This document shows, in pieces, positions 25,087-32,807 of a DNA stretch of 33,011 bases. The stretch is taken from positions 1-33,011 of the forward strand of contig CAMTMZ010000030.1 of NCBI GenBank assembly GCA_947073765.1, in the 5' to 3' direction. The DNA is from an uncultured Bacillota bacterium (lineage in GTDB: Bacteria > Bacillota > Clostridia > Oscillospirales > Oscillospiraceae). Each line of letters starts with the position of its first letter. Positions within the stretch are counted from its first letter, which is position 1. Both the position numbers and the translations under genes were made by a program. The notes under the pieces are model-generated. The model saw only the letters and a program-made list of their open reading frames with translations, was not told the DNA's origin and searched no databases.

Positions 25087-25114
25087 ATTCTAGCATGAAG
25101 AAAAAAATATTCAA
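25087..25114 (-). promoter_or_regulatory. Candidate sigma-A promoter of the chemoreceptor gene
   Basis: On the minus strand TTGAAT (25114-25109), a 16-base spacer and TAGAAT (25092-25087) lie about 95 bases upstream of the start codon. No sigma-D (motility) type TAAA/GCCGATA element was seen. Confidence 0.5.
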
Positions 25115-25500
25115 TATGCTATTACTCTTTTGGTTTGTTTTCTGGTCTTTTTTATATCGCATGTGACCAGACACTACACGAATAAGCTGATCCGTTGTCA
25201 ACTGCTCTCGAAGGTTTTTCTACTCATGATCACCATGTCCGCAATATGCGAAAATTCATAAAATATTTCCTTAATATAACAAAAATTGTCGGATATGTGT
25301 TCCGCATCTTTTGCAAAAAACTCACTTACTTTCGTCTTATTCCAATTTTCCCGCACTTACCAACAGTACTCAACATTTACCAAGAATAATTACAAATAAT
25401 TCCAATCTGCCTCAACAATCCCCGATTGCTCCAGACATCAGAGAAATACTATATATTGCAATAAAATAAAAATATTACACAATATATAGTATAAAATAAT
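25115..25500. other. AT-rich intergenic region with a 13-bp inverted repeat
   Basis: No gene is supported; a 64-codon open frame on the plus strand (25195-25389) lacks a ribosome site. A 13-bp perfect inverted repeat (25446-25458 and 25480-25492, arms ATACTATATATTG and its complement) has a 21-base AT-only-rich spacer. It is followed directly by the terminator at 25501-25540. The repeat could be a protein-binding site or part of a compound terminator. Confidence 0.45.
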
Positions 25501-25540
25501 AAAAAGAAGGTAAAGATTAGATATCTCTACCTTCTTTTTT
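25501..25540 (-). terminator. Terminator with A/T-flanked stem, works in both directions
   Basis: AAAAAGAAGGTA (25501-25512) pairs with TACCTTCTTTTT (25528-25539) around a 15-base loop. The A and T tracts make it usable in either direction. It ends the leftward aldolase-dehydrogenase transcript. Confidence 0.75.
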
Positions 25541-25736
25541 CTGGAATAAGCGGTTAAAATCGATTTTCCGGACCGACTGTCTCCGCCTCTCCGGCCCTGC
25601 TTCAATCGCCTCCACTGCGCTCATTTTCCCACCCGCTGCAGGGGGATGCAGGCTGCCAGCAGGCAGGCCGCCACAGCCAACACCGTCGCCTTCAAAAATG
25701 GCAGCGCCCGGGATCGGAATGAGCTGAACCATCCCG
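25517..25736 (-). pseudogene. Decayed C-terminal remnant of an FtsX-family permease
   Basis: On the minus strand three frames together spell an FtsX permease tail. MVQLIPIPGA in one frame is followed by FLKATVLAVAACLLAACIPLQRVGK in a second, then KMSAVEAIEAG in a third. This parallels the intact permease end at 17767-17900 ([36 protein letters not shown]). Two frameshifts and the lack of any upstream part show it is a relic. The leftover frame runs on to QKKEGRDI and stops in the terminator loop. It lies just downstream of the hydroxyacid dehydrogenase gene, and probably marks where that locus replaced or disrupted an older exporter. Confidence 0.7.
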
Positions 25737-25770
25737 TTTGGAATGGTGGTTTCTATTCGTTTTCCCTGTG

Positions 25771-26721
25771 TCAGAGCACGGGGCTTGTCAGCACTTTTCC
25801 GGTCAGGACCTCGTCACAGCCCTTTGCCGCGCCGAGGGAGGATCGGCTCTTAGACTCGCGGGTGCTGCCGCCGCAGTGGGGTGTCAAGATCACATTGTCC
25901 AGCGCCCACAGCGGAGAATCTGCGGCGACGGGCTCCAGTTCCGTGGCGTCAAGCCCCGCGCCGGCAATTTCTCCCGCCTGCAGCGCGGCAATAAGAGCCG
26001 ACTCGTCTACCAGACTGCCCCGGGCCGTGTTGATCAGATAGGCGCTGTTTTTCATCAGCGCAAACTCGCGTCTGCCAATTCCGTGCCTGTTGTCCGCCGT
26101 CGCGGCCATATGGAGAGTGATAAAGTCAGCCTGACGGAAGATATCGTCCCGATCCTCTGCCAGGACGGCGTAGTCCGGGAGGGACTCCGGCTTGCAGAAG
26201 GGGTCGAACACCAGGATATTCATTTGAAAGCCGTCGTGGGCCATGGCGCCCATGCACCGGCCGATCTGCCCATACCCAAAGATGCCCAGCGTTTTTCCGG
26301 AAATCTCCACGCCGGAGGCTCGCTTGCGCGCCTCCTTGAACTGTCCGGCGCGGTAGGTGTTCTGCAGGGTGTTGAAGGTCTTTGCACAGGCCAGAATCAG
26401 CAGCATGGCGTGCTCCGCCACGGCCGTACTGTTGCTCCCGCGGGTATTGACAACACGCACCTTGTGGCGCGCGCAGCTCTCCAGATCCACGGTGTCTACG
26501 CCGGAACCGTGTCTGGCAATGACCTTCAGACGGGGACAGCGGGAAATCACGGCGTCGCTCATCACAGCGAGACGGGGAATTACCCCATCACAGTCCTGCA
26601 AATCTGCAATCAGCGTCTCCTCATCGGTGCCCCGGGCGTATTTGACCTGATAGCCGTGGGCGCGGAGCCAGTCGGGACCATCCTCCGACATGGGCTCGGT
26701 GATTAAAATCCGATACTCCAT
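25771..26721 (-). CDS. D-isomer-specific 2-hydroxyacid dehydrogenase (SerA-like)
   Basis: A 316-residue NAD(P)-dependent dehydrogenase of the phosphoglycerate/glycerate/hydroxyisocaproate dehydrogenase family. The Rossmann motif is GYGQIG (149-154), with NTARG containing catalytic R234, E263 in ELEP and catalytic H282 in PHCGG. The length is that of single-domain-pair members without the SerA ACT regulatory domain. The start has AGGAGG upstream. It follows the HpaI-type aldolase gene by 42 bases in the same operon. A likely role is reduction of a 2-oxo acid released by the aldolase, such as hydroxypyruvate, glyoxylate or a tartronate-level product. That role is inferred from context. Confidence 0.9.
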   Translation of the reverse strand: MEYRILITEPMSEDGPDWLRAHGYQVKYARGTDEETLIADLQDCDGVIPRLAVMSDAVISRCPRLKVIARHGSGVDTVDLESCARHKVRVVNTRGSNSTAVAEHAMLLILACAKTFNTLQNTYRAGQFKEARKRASGVEISGKTLGIFGYGQIGRCMGAMAHDGFQMNILVFDPFCKPESLPDYAVLAEDRDDIFRQADFITLHMAATADNRHGIGRREFALMKNSAYLINTARGSLVDESALIAALQAGEIAGAGLDATELEPVAADSPLWALDNVILTPHCGGSTRESKSRSSLGAAKGCDEVLTGKVLTSPVL

Positions 26722-26763
26722 AAAATGTTATCCTCCTGAAAATATGTTGCTGCGATTCTTCTG

Positions 26764-27573
26764 TTAGCCGCCGGCATCCGAACGGTGCTCCTTTATAGAG
26801 GAGAAGCTCCTGGCGGACGCAAGAATGCTCTTTTTTAGAATCGCCATATCCGAACCGACCGTAAACATGCGGCACCCCAGGTCGTATACCCGATCAAACT
26901 CTTCCTGAGACTGAAGCCCGCCCAGTCCGGCGTCGCCAAGGATCACATCGGAGGCGGCGACCGTCCGACAGACATACTCCACCGCCTGCCGTACCTCCGG
27001 CGTTACAACGCCGCCGTACCCCATATCCAGAGACAGATCCTTTGCACCGACCCGCAGAACGTCAATCCCGGTTGTCAGGATGTCGTCGAGGTTGCGGATT
27101 GCCTCCTGGCTTTCAATCATGCCAATGGCCATTACATTTTGATTGACCAGCGTCAGGTACTCCTCCGTGGGGATAAAGCCGTAGACGGAGGCCCTGGCGC
27201 TGTCGCCGAATCCGCGGTGCCCCAGCGGAGCGTACTTCACCTCACCGACTGCGTGGAGGGCCTGGTCCTTTGTGTAGATATGCGGGAAGATGATGCCCAT
27301 GACACCCGCCTCCAGCAGCTGGAGGATCAGACCGTCCTCATGGCTGGGAATACGCATGATGGGCACGGCGCCGCCCAGCTGTACGGCGCGGATCGCGTTC
27401 TCCGCAGTTTCAATATTGTAGGGAAAGTGCTCCCCCTCCAAAAAGACGTAGTCCAGATGACAGCAAGCGATCATCTCCGCCAGGAGCGGGGACCGGCTTC
27501 GGAGCTGACAGCCCAAAACAGCTTCGCCGCGTTTCATCTTGTCGAACATGGGGTTGTGCTGAACAGAAATCAC
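26764..27573 (-). CDS. HpaI/HpcH-family class II aldolase
   Basis: A 269-residue pyruvate-type class II aldolase. Active-site residues of the HpaI family are visible: H49 in EGEH, R74 in MRIP, metal ligands E154 in MIESQEA and D179 in GAKDLS, and the substrate loop GHRGFGDSARA (118-128). These enzymes split 4-hydroxy-2-oxo acids, giving pyruvate or a related enolate plus an aldehyde. The start is GTG, preceded by AAAGGTGG. Transcription is from the promoter at 27696-27724, divergent from the hydratase-transporter operon. With the hydratase and hydroxyacid dehydrogenase it forms a plausible hydrate-cleave-reduce route. The exact substrate is unknown. Confidence 0.88.
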   Translation of the reverse strand: MISVQHNPMFDKMKRGEAVLGCQLRSRSPLLAEMIACCHLDYVFLEGEHFPYNIETAENAIRAVQLGGAVPIMRIPSHEDGLILQLLEAGVMGIIFPHIYTKDQALHAVGEVKYAPLGHRGFGDSARASVYGFIPTEEYLTLVNQNVMAIGMIESQEAIRNLDDILTTGIDVLRVGAKDLSLDMGYGGVVTPEVRQAVEYVCRTVAASDVILGDAGLGGLQSQEEFDRVYDLGCRMFTVGSDMAILKKSILASARSFSSIKEHRSDAGG

Positions 27574-27651
27574 AAAAATCCACCTTTCTTGTGCTGCAAG
27601 GTCATGCCGGTCCGCCGCAAAATCGTTGGCACGCCAAGTGCGCAGCGTTTA

Positions 27652-27687
27652 TATAATGTATACATTATAAGATTTATTGAATAAATC
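27652..27687. promoter_or_regulatory. Two adjacent palindromes, likely repressor operators
   Basis: An 18-bp perfect palindrome (27652-27669, centre TGTATACA) is followed one base later by a 17-base palindrome with a single central base (27671-27687, arms GATTTATT and AATAAATC). Both lie just downstream of the expected start of the leftward transcript (about 27689). TGTATACA-centred sites are typical of GntR/FadR-type regulators, but no such gene is in the window. Confidence 0.6.
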
Positions 27688-27691
27688 CTGT

Positions 27692-27720
27692 TTGTATTAT
27701 ACACCAAACTGTGTTATTCT
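27692..27720 (+). promoter_or_regulatory. Candidate sigma-A promoter of the hydratase-transporter operon
   Basis: TTGTAT (27692-27697), 17-base spacer, TATTCT (27715-27720). It overlaps the leftward promoter on the other strand. The leader of about 95 bases contains a small inverted repeat, 27737-27743 with 27748-27754. Confidence 0.4.
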
Positions 27721-27724
27721 ACAA
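27696..27724 (-). promoter_or_regulatory. Sigma-A promoter of the aldolase-dehydrogenase operon
   Basis: On the minus strand TTGTAG (27724-27719), a 17-base spacer and a perfect TATAAT (27701-27696). The transcript would start near 27689, directly against the palindromes at 27652-27687, a good arrangement for repression. Confidence 0.55.
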
Positions 27725-27820
27725 GAAAAGTAGCTATCGTATTTTGCAATACGAAATTTAACCATCTGGTTATAGGCAGGCATTCTGAGGTGCTTGAGGA
27801 CAGAGAGGGGCAGTGCGTGT

Positions 27821-30097
27821 ATGAAAAATGGGATAACAGTTTTGCCCTATGCCGTATACATGACGGAGCAGGGGGAGGGCCTCCCCGCGCGGGAAGCGGA
27901 GGAGCGCCTGGGACTGCGGAATGTCGCGGGGCTGCGTGAGAACACCATGGCATACCGCATTCTGCGGGCGCACGACAGGAGCCGCCGGAAGGGCGCCATG
28001 GAGCTGTCCATGGATGCGCTGGTATCCCCGGACAATGTTTATGTCAGCATCATCCAGACAGCGCGGGCCAGCGGGCTGAGGGAATTTGTGCTCCCCTTCG
28101 TCCTGACCAACTGTCACAACAGCCTCTGCAGCGTGGGGGGGACCATCAACGAGGATGACCACCAGTTCGGCCTGTCCTGCGCGAAACGCTATGGAGGGAT
28201 CATGGTCCCCGCCTATCAGGCGGTGATCCACCAGTTTATGCGGGAATGCATGACCTCCTGCGGCAGCATGGTGATGGGGGCCGACAGCCACACCCGGTAC
28301 GGCGCGCTGGGAACGATTGGGATCGGCGAGGGGGGCGGCGAGCTGGTGAAACAGCTGCTGGGACAGCCTTATGAGCTGAGCGATCCGCAAGTGGTCGCCG
28401 TCCTTCTGAAGGGCCGCCTGCGGCATGGCATTGGGCCCCATGACGTGGCGCTTTCACTCACGAGCGCCCTGTTCGCTTCCGGGATCGTACGGAACAAGCT
28501 CCTGGAATTCCGGGGCGGCGGCGTGTCCGGGCTGTCCATGGATATGCGCATAGGAATCGACGCGATGACTACGGAGCTGGCCGCGCTCTCCTCCCTGTGG
28601 ATTACCGATGACAGGACCAAGGAATTTTACTGCCGGCACGGCAGGGGTGACGCCTTCCGGGAGATCCGCCCGGAAGCGCCCGCCTGTTATGACGGCGTCA
28701 TCGAGGTCGATCTGGACAAGATCCAGCCCATGATTGCCCTTCCCTTCCATCCCAGCAACGCCTATCCCATCCGGGAGTTTCAGGAAAACGCCCGTGAGAT
28801 CATCTCCGGCGTGGAGGCGGAGGGGCGCAGAACGATGGAGAATTTCTCCCTGCAAAAGCACTTTACGGACGGACGCTTCCGCGTTCAGCACGGCACGGTG
28901 GCGGGCTGTACCGGCGGACTATATGAGAACATCTGCGCGGTACGGAACATTCTCAAGGAGTTCCCCGGCCTTGCCTCGGATCAGTCGCTGCATATCTTCC
29001 CGGCCAGCCAGCCAATCTATCATCAACTTGCCGAAACGGGCGCCGCGGCGGATCTCTCCGCCGCCGGAGCGGTGCTGCTCTCCGCCTCCTGCGGACCGTG
29101 CTTCGGCGTACAGGACATCCCGGCAAATAACCGCCTGAGTATGCGGCATATAACCCGCAACTTCCTCAACCGGGAGGGGGCCCGCCCTTCCGGAGGGCAG
29201 GGCGCCGGGGTTGCGCTGATGGACGCCCGGTCCATTGCGGCCACGCTCTGTGCGGGCGGCGTGCTGACCGGCGCCGATACGATAGAGTATGACGAATCCG
29301 TCCCGCCTGATCGGTTTGACGGGGACATGTACCGTCGCCAAATCTACTGGGGATACGGACAGGCAGACCACGTCACGCCGGTGGAGCTCGGTCCCAATAT
29401 TACGGACTGGCCCGAATTGGACAAGCTGCCCGCGCATCTGCTGCTCCAGGTCTCCGGTGTGTACGGGGGATCAGTGACGACGGATGAGCTGGTTCCTTCC
29501 GGAGAGGCGTCGGCCTATCGCTCCAATCCGGAAAAGCTGGCCGCCTTCACCCTTCAAAACCGGGATCCGGAATACTTCCGGCGGGCGTCGGCCCTTCGTG
29601 ACTTTTCTCGGAAATACCGCCTGGGAGAGGGCAGGGAGGCGGACGAGTCCCTGGACCGGTGCTGCCGGGCGCTGGAGGCAATACTTGGGTGTACCCGTCA
29701 TGAGCTGGGGGTGGGCAGCGTCATACTCTGCAGCCAGATCGGGGATGGGTCAGCCCGCGAGCAGGCGGCCAGCTCTCAGCGGATCCTCGGCGGATGGGCC
29801 AATATTGCGACAGAATATGTGACCAAGCGGTACCGCTCCAATCTCATCAACTGGGGAATGCTGCCGCTGCTGACCGAACAGCCGCTGCCCCTGAAGGAGG
29901 GGGATCTTCTCCTGCTTCAGGACGTCCGGGCAGGCGTTGAAACAGGCGCGCGGCAATTCACAGCGATCCATGTCAACGGCGCCGGAGAAAAAATAGCCGC
30001 CTACCCCCTGATCTGTCCGGCGCTCTCGGAGGAGGAACGGGAGCTTCTGCTCTCCGGGTGTCTCATCAACCGCTTCCGCCAACAACGTATTCCATGA
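27821..30097 (+). CDS. YbhJ-type aconitase-superfamily hydratase
   Basis: A 758-residue single-chain hydro-lyase. Its length and layout resemble E. coli YbhJ, a putative hydratase of unknown substrate. Cluster ligands are C363 in AGCTGG, and C424 and C427 in SCGPC. GADSHTRYGALG (153-164) is the substrate loop. The C-terminal swivel domain (about 600-758) has IGDGSAREQAA, matching the aconitase GSSRE loop: the catalytic Ser and Arg are kept and the middle Ser is Ala. ATG 27821 gives a length close to YbhJ; an in-frame TTG at 27794 with GAGGTG upstream is possible. It is first in an operon with a tripartite carboxylate transporter, so it likely acts on the imported acid. Confidence 0.85.
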   Translation: MKNGITVLPYAVYMTEQGEGLPAREAEERLGLRNVAGLRENTMAYRILRAHDRSRRKGAMELSMDALVSPDNVYVSIIQTARASGLREFVLPFVLTNCHNSLCSVGGTINEDDHQFGLSCAKRYGGIMVPAYQAVIHQFMRECMTSCGSMVMGADSHTRYGALGTIGIGEGGGELVKQLLGQPYELSDPQVVAVLLKGRLRHGIGPHDVALSLTSALFASGIVRNKLLEFRGGGVSGLSMDMRIGIDAMTTELAALSSLWITDDRTKEFYCRHGRGDAFREIRPEAPACYDGVIEVDLDKIQPMIALPFHPSNAYPIREFQENAREIISGVEAEGRRTMENFSLQKHFTDGRFRVQHGTVAGCTGGLYENICAVRNILKEFPGLASDQSLHIFPASQPIYHQLAETGAAADLSAAGAVLLSASCGPCFGVQDIPANNRLSMRHITRNFLNREGARPSGGQGAGVALMDARSIAATLCAGGVLTGADTIEYDESVPPDRFDGDMYRRQIYWGYGQADHVTPVELGPNITDWPELDKLPAHLLLQVSGVYGGSVTTDELVPSGEASAYRSNPEKLAAFTLQNRDPEYFRRASALRDFSRKYRLGEGREADESLDRCCRALEAILGCTRHELGVGSVILCSQIGDGSAREQAASSQRILGGWANIATEYVTKRYRSNLINWGMLPLLTEQPLPLKEGDLLLLQDVRAGVETGARQFTAIHVNGAGEKIAAYPLICPALSEEERELLLSGCLINRFRQQRIP

Positions 30098-30130
30098 AGC
30101 GAAGGCTTCTAAATAATTAGGAGGTAATTT

Positions 30131-31156
30131 ATGAAAAGAAAGCTATCCGCATTCCTTGTGCTCGCACTCACCCTGTCCCTTGCGCTGGCCGGCTGCGGAA
30201 AGACGCCCGCCAACCCCGCGCCTGCCGAAAGCGATGTCTCCTCCCCGGCTGAGAATAACTTCAAATTCACAGAGAATATGACCATCGTGGTTCCCTACAA
30301 GGCCGGCGGAGGCGTCGATGTGGCGATCCGCGCCCTGTTGGAGGCCGGCCTGCGGGATCAGCTGGGGACCTCCGTCACGGTGGAAAATGTGGGCGGAGGC
30401 AACACGCTTATCGGCGCACAGCAGGTCCTCGGCGCCCCGGCGGACGGCTACACCCTGTTTGTCAACACCTGTGCCGCTTTCCTGGCCGCGCCGCAGATGT
30501 ACGACAATCCCTACACGCTTGACGACTGGCAGTATATCACCACGCTGGGCGTAACGGAGCTGCTGGTGGCGGGAGGTCCTTCGGCGCCTGCTGACACGGT
30601 GGATGAGCTGATTGCCTTCGGCAAGGAGAACGCAGACGGCGTGACCGTCGGCTGCGCCGGGTACGGCGACATTTCCGCACTGGCCGCCTTCATTACGCTG
30701 GGGGCCATGGGGGTAAAGTGCCAGCTGGTCCCCTATGACGGCGCGGCAGAGAGCGTGGCCGCCTGCCTGGGCGGACATGTCCAGTATGTCTGTGCCACGG
30801 CCAGCACCATCGCCTCCCACTGTGAGGAGGGCACCATGACCGCGCTGTACGAGACCGGATCGCTGGACGACAACAGCCTCGGTGTTCCCTCAATCTCCTC
30901 TCTGGGCTATGCGGACGCCGCCACGCCCTACTACCGGCTTGTCGCGGTGACAAAGGATGTGCCGTCCGACACGGTGGAGGCGCTGCGCGCCGCCTTCAAG
31001 GCCGTATTGGAAAACCCCGACGCCGTTGCCAAAATGGCGGAATCCAAGCAGATCGTGAAGGACGTGGTCAACGACCCGGACGAGCTGAAAGCGCTGATCG
31101 AGAAGGACTACGCCGCTTACGGCGAGCTGGTCAGCACACTCGATCTGGAGGGCTGA
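30131..31156 (+). CDS. tctC: Tripartite tricarboxylate transporter substrate-binding lipoprotein TctC (Bug family)
   Basis: A 341-residue binding protein with a lipoprotein signal (MKRKLSAFLVLALTL, lipobox ALAGC with the lipidated Cys at about residue 22) and a short Pro/Ala/Ser linker. The Bug-family start FTENMTIVVPYKAGGGVDVAIRAL follows; the AGGG-VD loop usually binds a ligand carboxylate. Later blocks include GGNTLIGAQQVLGAPADGYTL. AGGAGG lies just upstream, 33 bases after the hydratase stop. It differs clearly from the TctC at 9687-10730 in its binding loops (PAAPGGAMET there), so the two transporters probably take up different acids. Confidence 0.92.
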   Translation: MKRKLSAFLVLALTLSLALAGCGKTPANPAPAESDVSSPAENNFKFTENMTIVVPYKAGGGVDVAIRALLEAGLRDQLGTSVTVENVGGGNTLIGAQQVLGAPADGYTLFVNTCAAFLAAPQMYDNPYTLDDWQYITTLGVTELLVAGGPSAPADTVDELIAFGKENADGVTVGCAGYGDISALAAFITLGAMGVKCQLVPYDGAAESVAACLGGHVQYVCATASTIASHCEEGTMTALYETGSLDDNSLGVPSISSLGYADAATPYYRLVAVTKDVPSDTVEALRAAFKAVLENPDAVAKMAESKQIVKDVVNDPDELKALIEKDYAAYGELVSTLDLEG

Positions 31157-31189
31157 TTCTGCTCAATCCGACGAAGGAGCGTGAACACA

Positions 31190-31660
31190 ATGAAGGAATC
31201 CCTCATCCGGAACTATAAGCTGACCTCCCTGGAGAAGGTCCTGGCGGCAGTTCTGCTGCTGCTGGGGATCGGGATGCTCTATGTCATCCACATCAGCGGC
31301 TGGTTCTCATCCGCAAAATCCGTTATCAACAATCCCGGTTTTCTTCCGCAGATCGTTGCGATCGGCCTGATCGCCGTGAGCGTGATTCTCACGGCGGACT
31401 CCCTCCGGAAGGATCGCAACGAGACGGTTACGATCAACTGGTTCGGGATCCTGATCGTGGCCCTGTGGGTTCTCTACGCCTTTCTGTGCAGCTGGCTTGG
31501 CTTCATCCTCTCCAGCATCCTGGTTCTGCTCGCCACCCTGTTCCTCTTCGGCGCGAAGAATAAGCGGGCAGTCCTGCTGACCAGCATCCTGGCCCCTGTC
31601 CTGCTGTACCTGATGCTTGGCCTGATGTTAGGCGTCAAACTTCCCACCTTGTTTCTGTAA
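31190..31660 (+). CDS. tctB: Tripartite tricarboxylate transporter small membrane subunit TctB
   Basis: A 156-residue protein with four hydrophobic segments (about 14-35, 47-62, 83-103 and 105-150), including LEKVLAAVLLLLGIGMLYV and the FLPQIVA turn frequent in TctB proteins. ATG 31190 was preferred over a GTG 9 bases upstream because AAGGAG then has normal spacing. It lies between tctC and tctA in the usual order. A GC-rich hairpin (31666-31699) follows its stop. Confidence 0.87.
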   Translation: MKESLIRNYKLTSLEKVLAAVLLLLGIGMLYVIHISGWFSSAKSVINNPGFLPQIVAIGLIAVSVILTADSLRKDRNETVTINWFGILIVALWVLYAFLCSWLGFILSSILVLLATLFLFGAKNKRAVLLTSILAPVLLYLMLGLMLGVKLPTLFL

Positions 31661-31665
31661 TCGGA

Positions 31666-31699
31666 CCCCTCCACCGGGAAGGCCTCCCCGGCGGAGGGG
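31666..31699 (+). promoter_or_regulatory. Intercistronic hairpin between tctB and tctA
   Basis: CCCCTCC (31666-31672) pairs with GGAGGGG (31693-31699), and an inner CCGGG/CCCGG pairing adds five pairs across one mismatch. It lies 6 bases after the tctB stop and just before the tctA ribosome site. It could stabilise mRNA or tune tctA translation. Confidence 0.55.
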
Positions 31700-31715
31700 A
31701 GAAGGGAGATAAGAC

Positions 31716-32807
31716 ATGTTCGATTTGCAACTTATGGCCCAGGGCTTTGCCGGTATCGTATCGCCGCCGAGCCTGCTCCTGATGGCGCTGGGTGTTTTCT
31801 GCGGGGCGGTTTTCGGCTCCATTCCCGGCCTGACCGGCGGCATTGCCATCGCCATACTGCTGCCGCTGACCTTCAAGCTGGAGGCAATCCCGTCGATGGC
31901 GCTGCTGATTGGCGTCTATGTGGGCGGCGCCTTCGGCGGGTCGATCCCCGCCATTCTCTTCGGAACTCCCGGCGCGCCCGAAGCCAGCGTGACCTCCTTC
32001 GACGGCTATCCGATGATGAAGAAGGGGCTGGGCGGCAAGGCGCTCAAGACGGCGCTCTATGCCTCCTGCGCGGGAAACTTCCTGGCCTCCCTTGTCACCA
32101 TTTTCATGATGGTGGGCGTCTCCAGGCTGGCGCTGATGATGGACTCTCCGGATTACTTCGGCGTTGTCCTCTTTTCCATTGTGCTGATTGCGACCGTGGG
32201 CTGCAGGGAGAGCTGGATCAAGGGACTGATTTCCGTGCTGCTGGGGCTCATGTTCGGTCTTGTGGGCGGCGATCCGCTGACCGGAACGCTGCGCTTCACC
32301 TTTGGGAACCGCTATCTGATGAGCGGGTTTTCCCTGATTCCCGTGCTGATCGGCCTCTTTGTTGGCGCGGAGGTGCTCTCCGAGGCCGGCATCAAGCGTC
32401 AGCGGCAGGTGGACACGGTCCGCGAATTTAAGGAAAACAATAAAATTACCCGGCAGGACGTTCGCAGGTGTCTCCCCGGCGTCCTCTCGGGCACGGTGAT
32501 TGGATCCATCATCGGCGCGCTGCCCGGTTTGAACGCCGCCATCAGCGCCACTCTGAACTACTCCTTTATCCAGAAGGTCTCCAAGGACACCGAGAGCTTC
32601 GGCGAGGGTAATATTGCCGGCGTCGCGGCGGCGGAGGCGGCCAATAACGCCACGGCCGGTCCCACCCTTGTTCCGCTGCTGACCCTGGGTATCCCCGGCA
32701 GCGGCACCGCCGCTATCTTCCTGGGCGCCCTGACCATCCAGGGCATTGTCCCCGGCCCCACAATCTTCCGTGACGCCGGAGATGTTGTCTCAATGTCAAT
32801 AACCTAA
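31716..32807 (+). pseudogene. tctA: TctA transporter subunit, truncated after 363 codons
   Basis: The sequence matches TctA from its start (GSIPGLTGGIAIAILLPL, GGAFGGSIPAILFGTPGAPEA) through GALPGLNAAISAT, AAEAANNATAGPTLVPLLTLGIPGSGTAAIFLGAL and GIVPGPTIFRDAGDVV. It then diverges to SMSIT and stops. Normal TctA proteins are about 500 residues (the other copy here is 503), so about 140 residues and several membrane helices are missing. The break, near 32785-32793, coincides with a switch to AT-rich sequence. The product is probably non-functional as it stands, so this transporter may be inactive unless another TctA substitutes. Confidence 0.85.

Noticed and set aside
25195-25389. A 64-codon plus-strand frame in the AT-rich gap.
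   Set aside because: No ribosome site, low-complexity composition and no recognisable domain.
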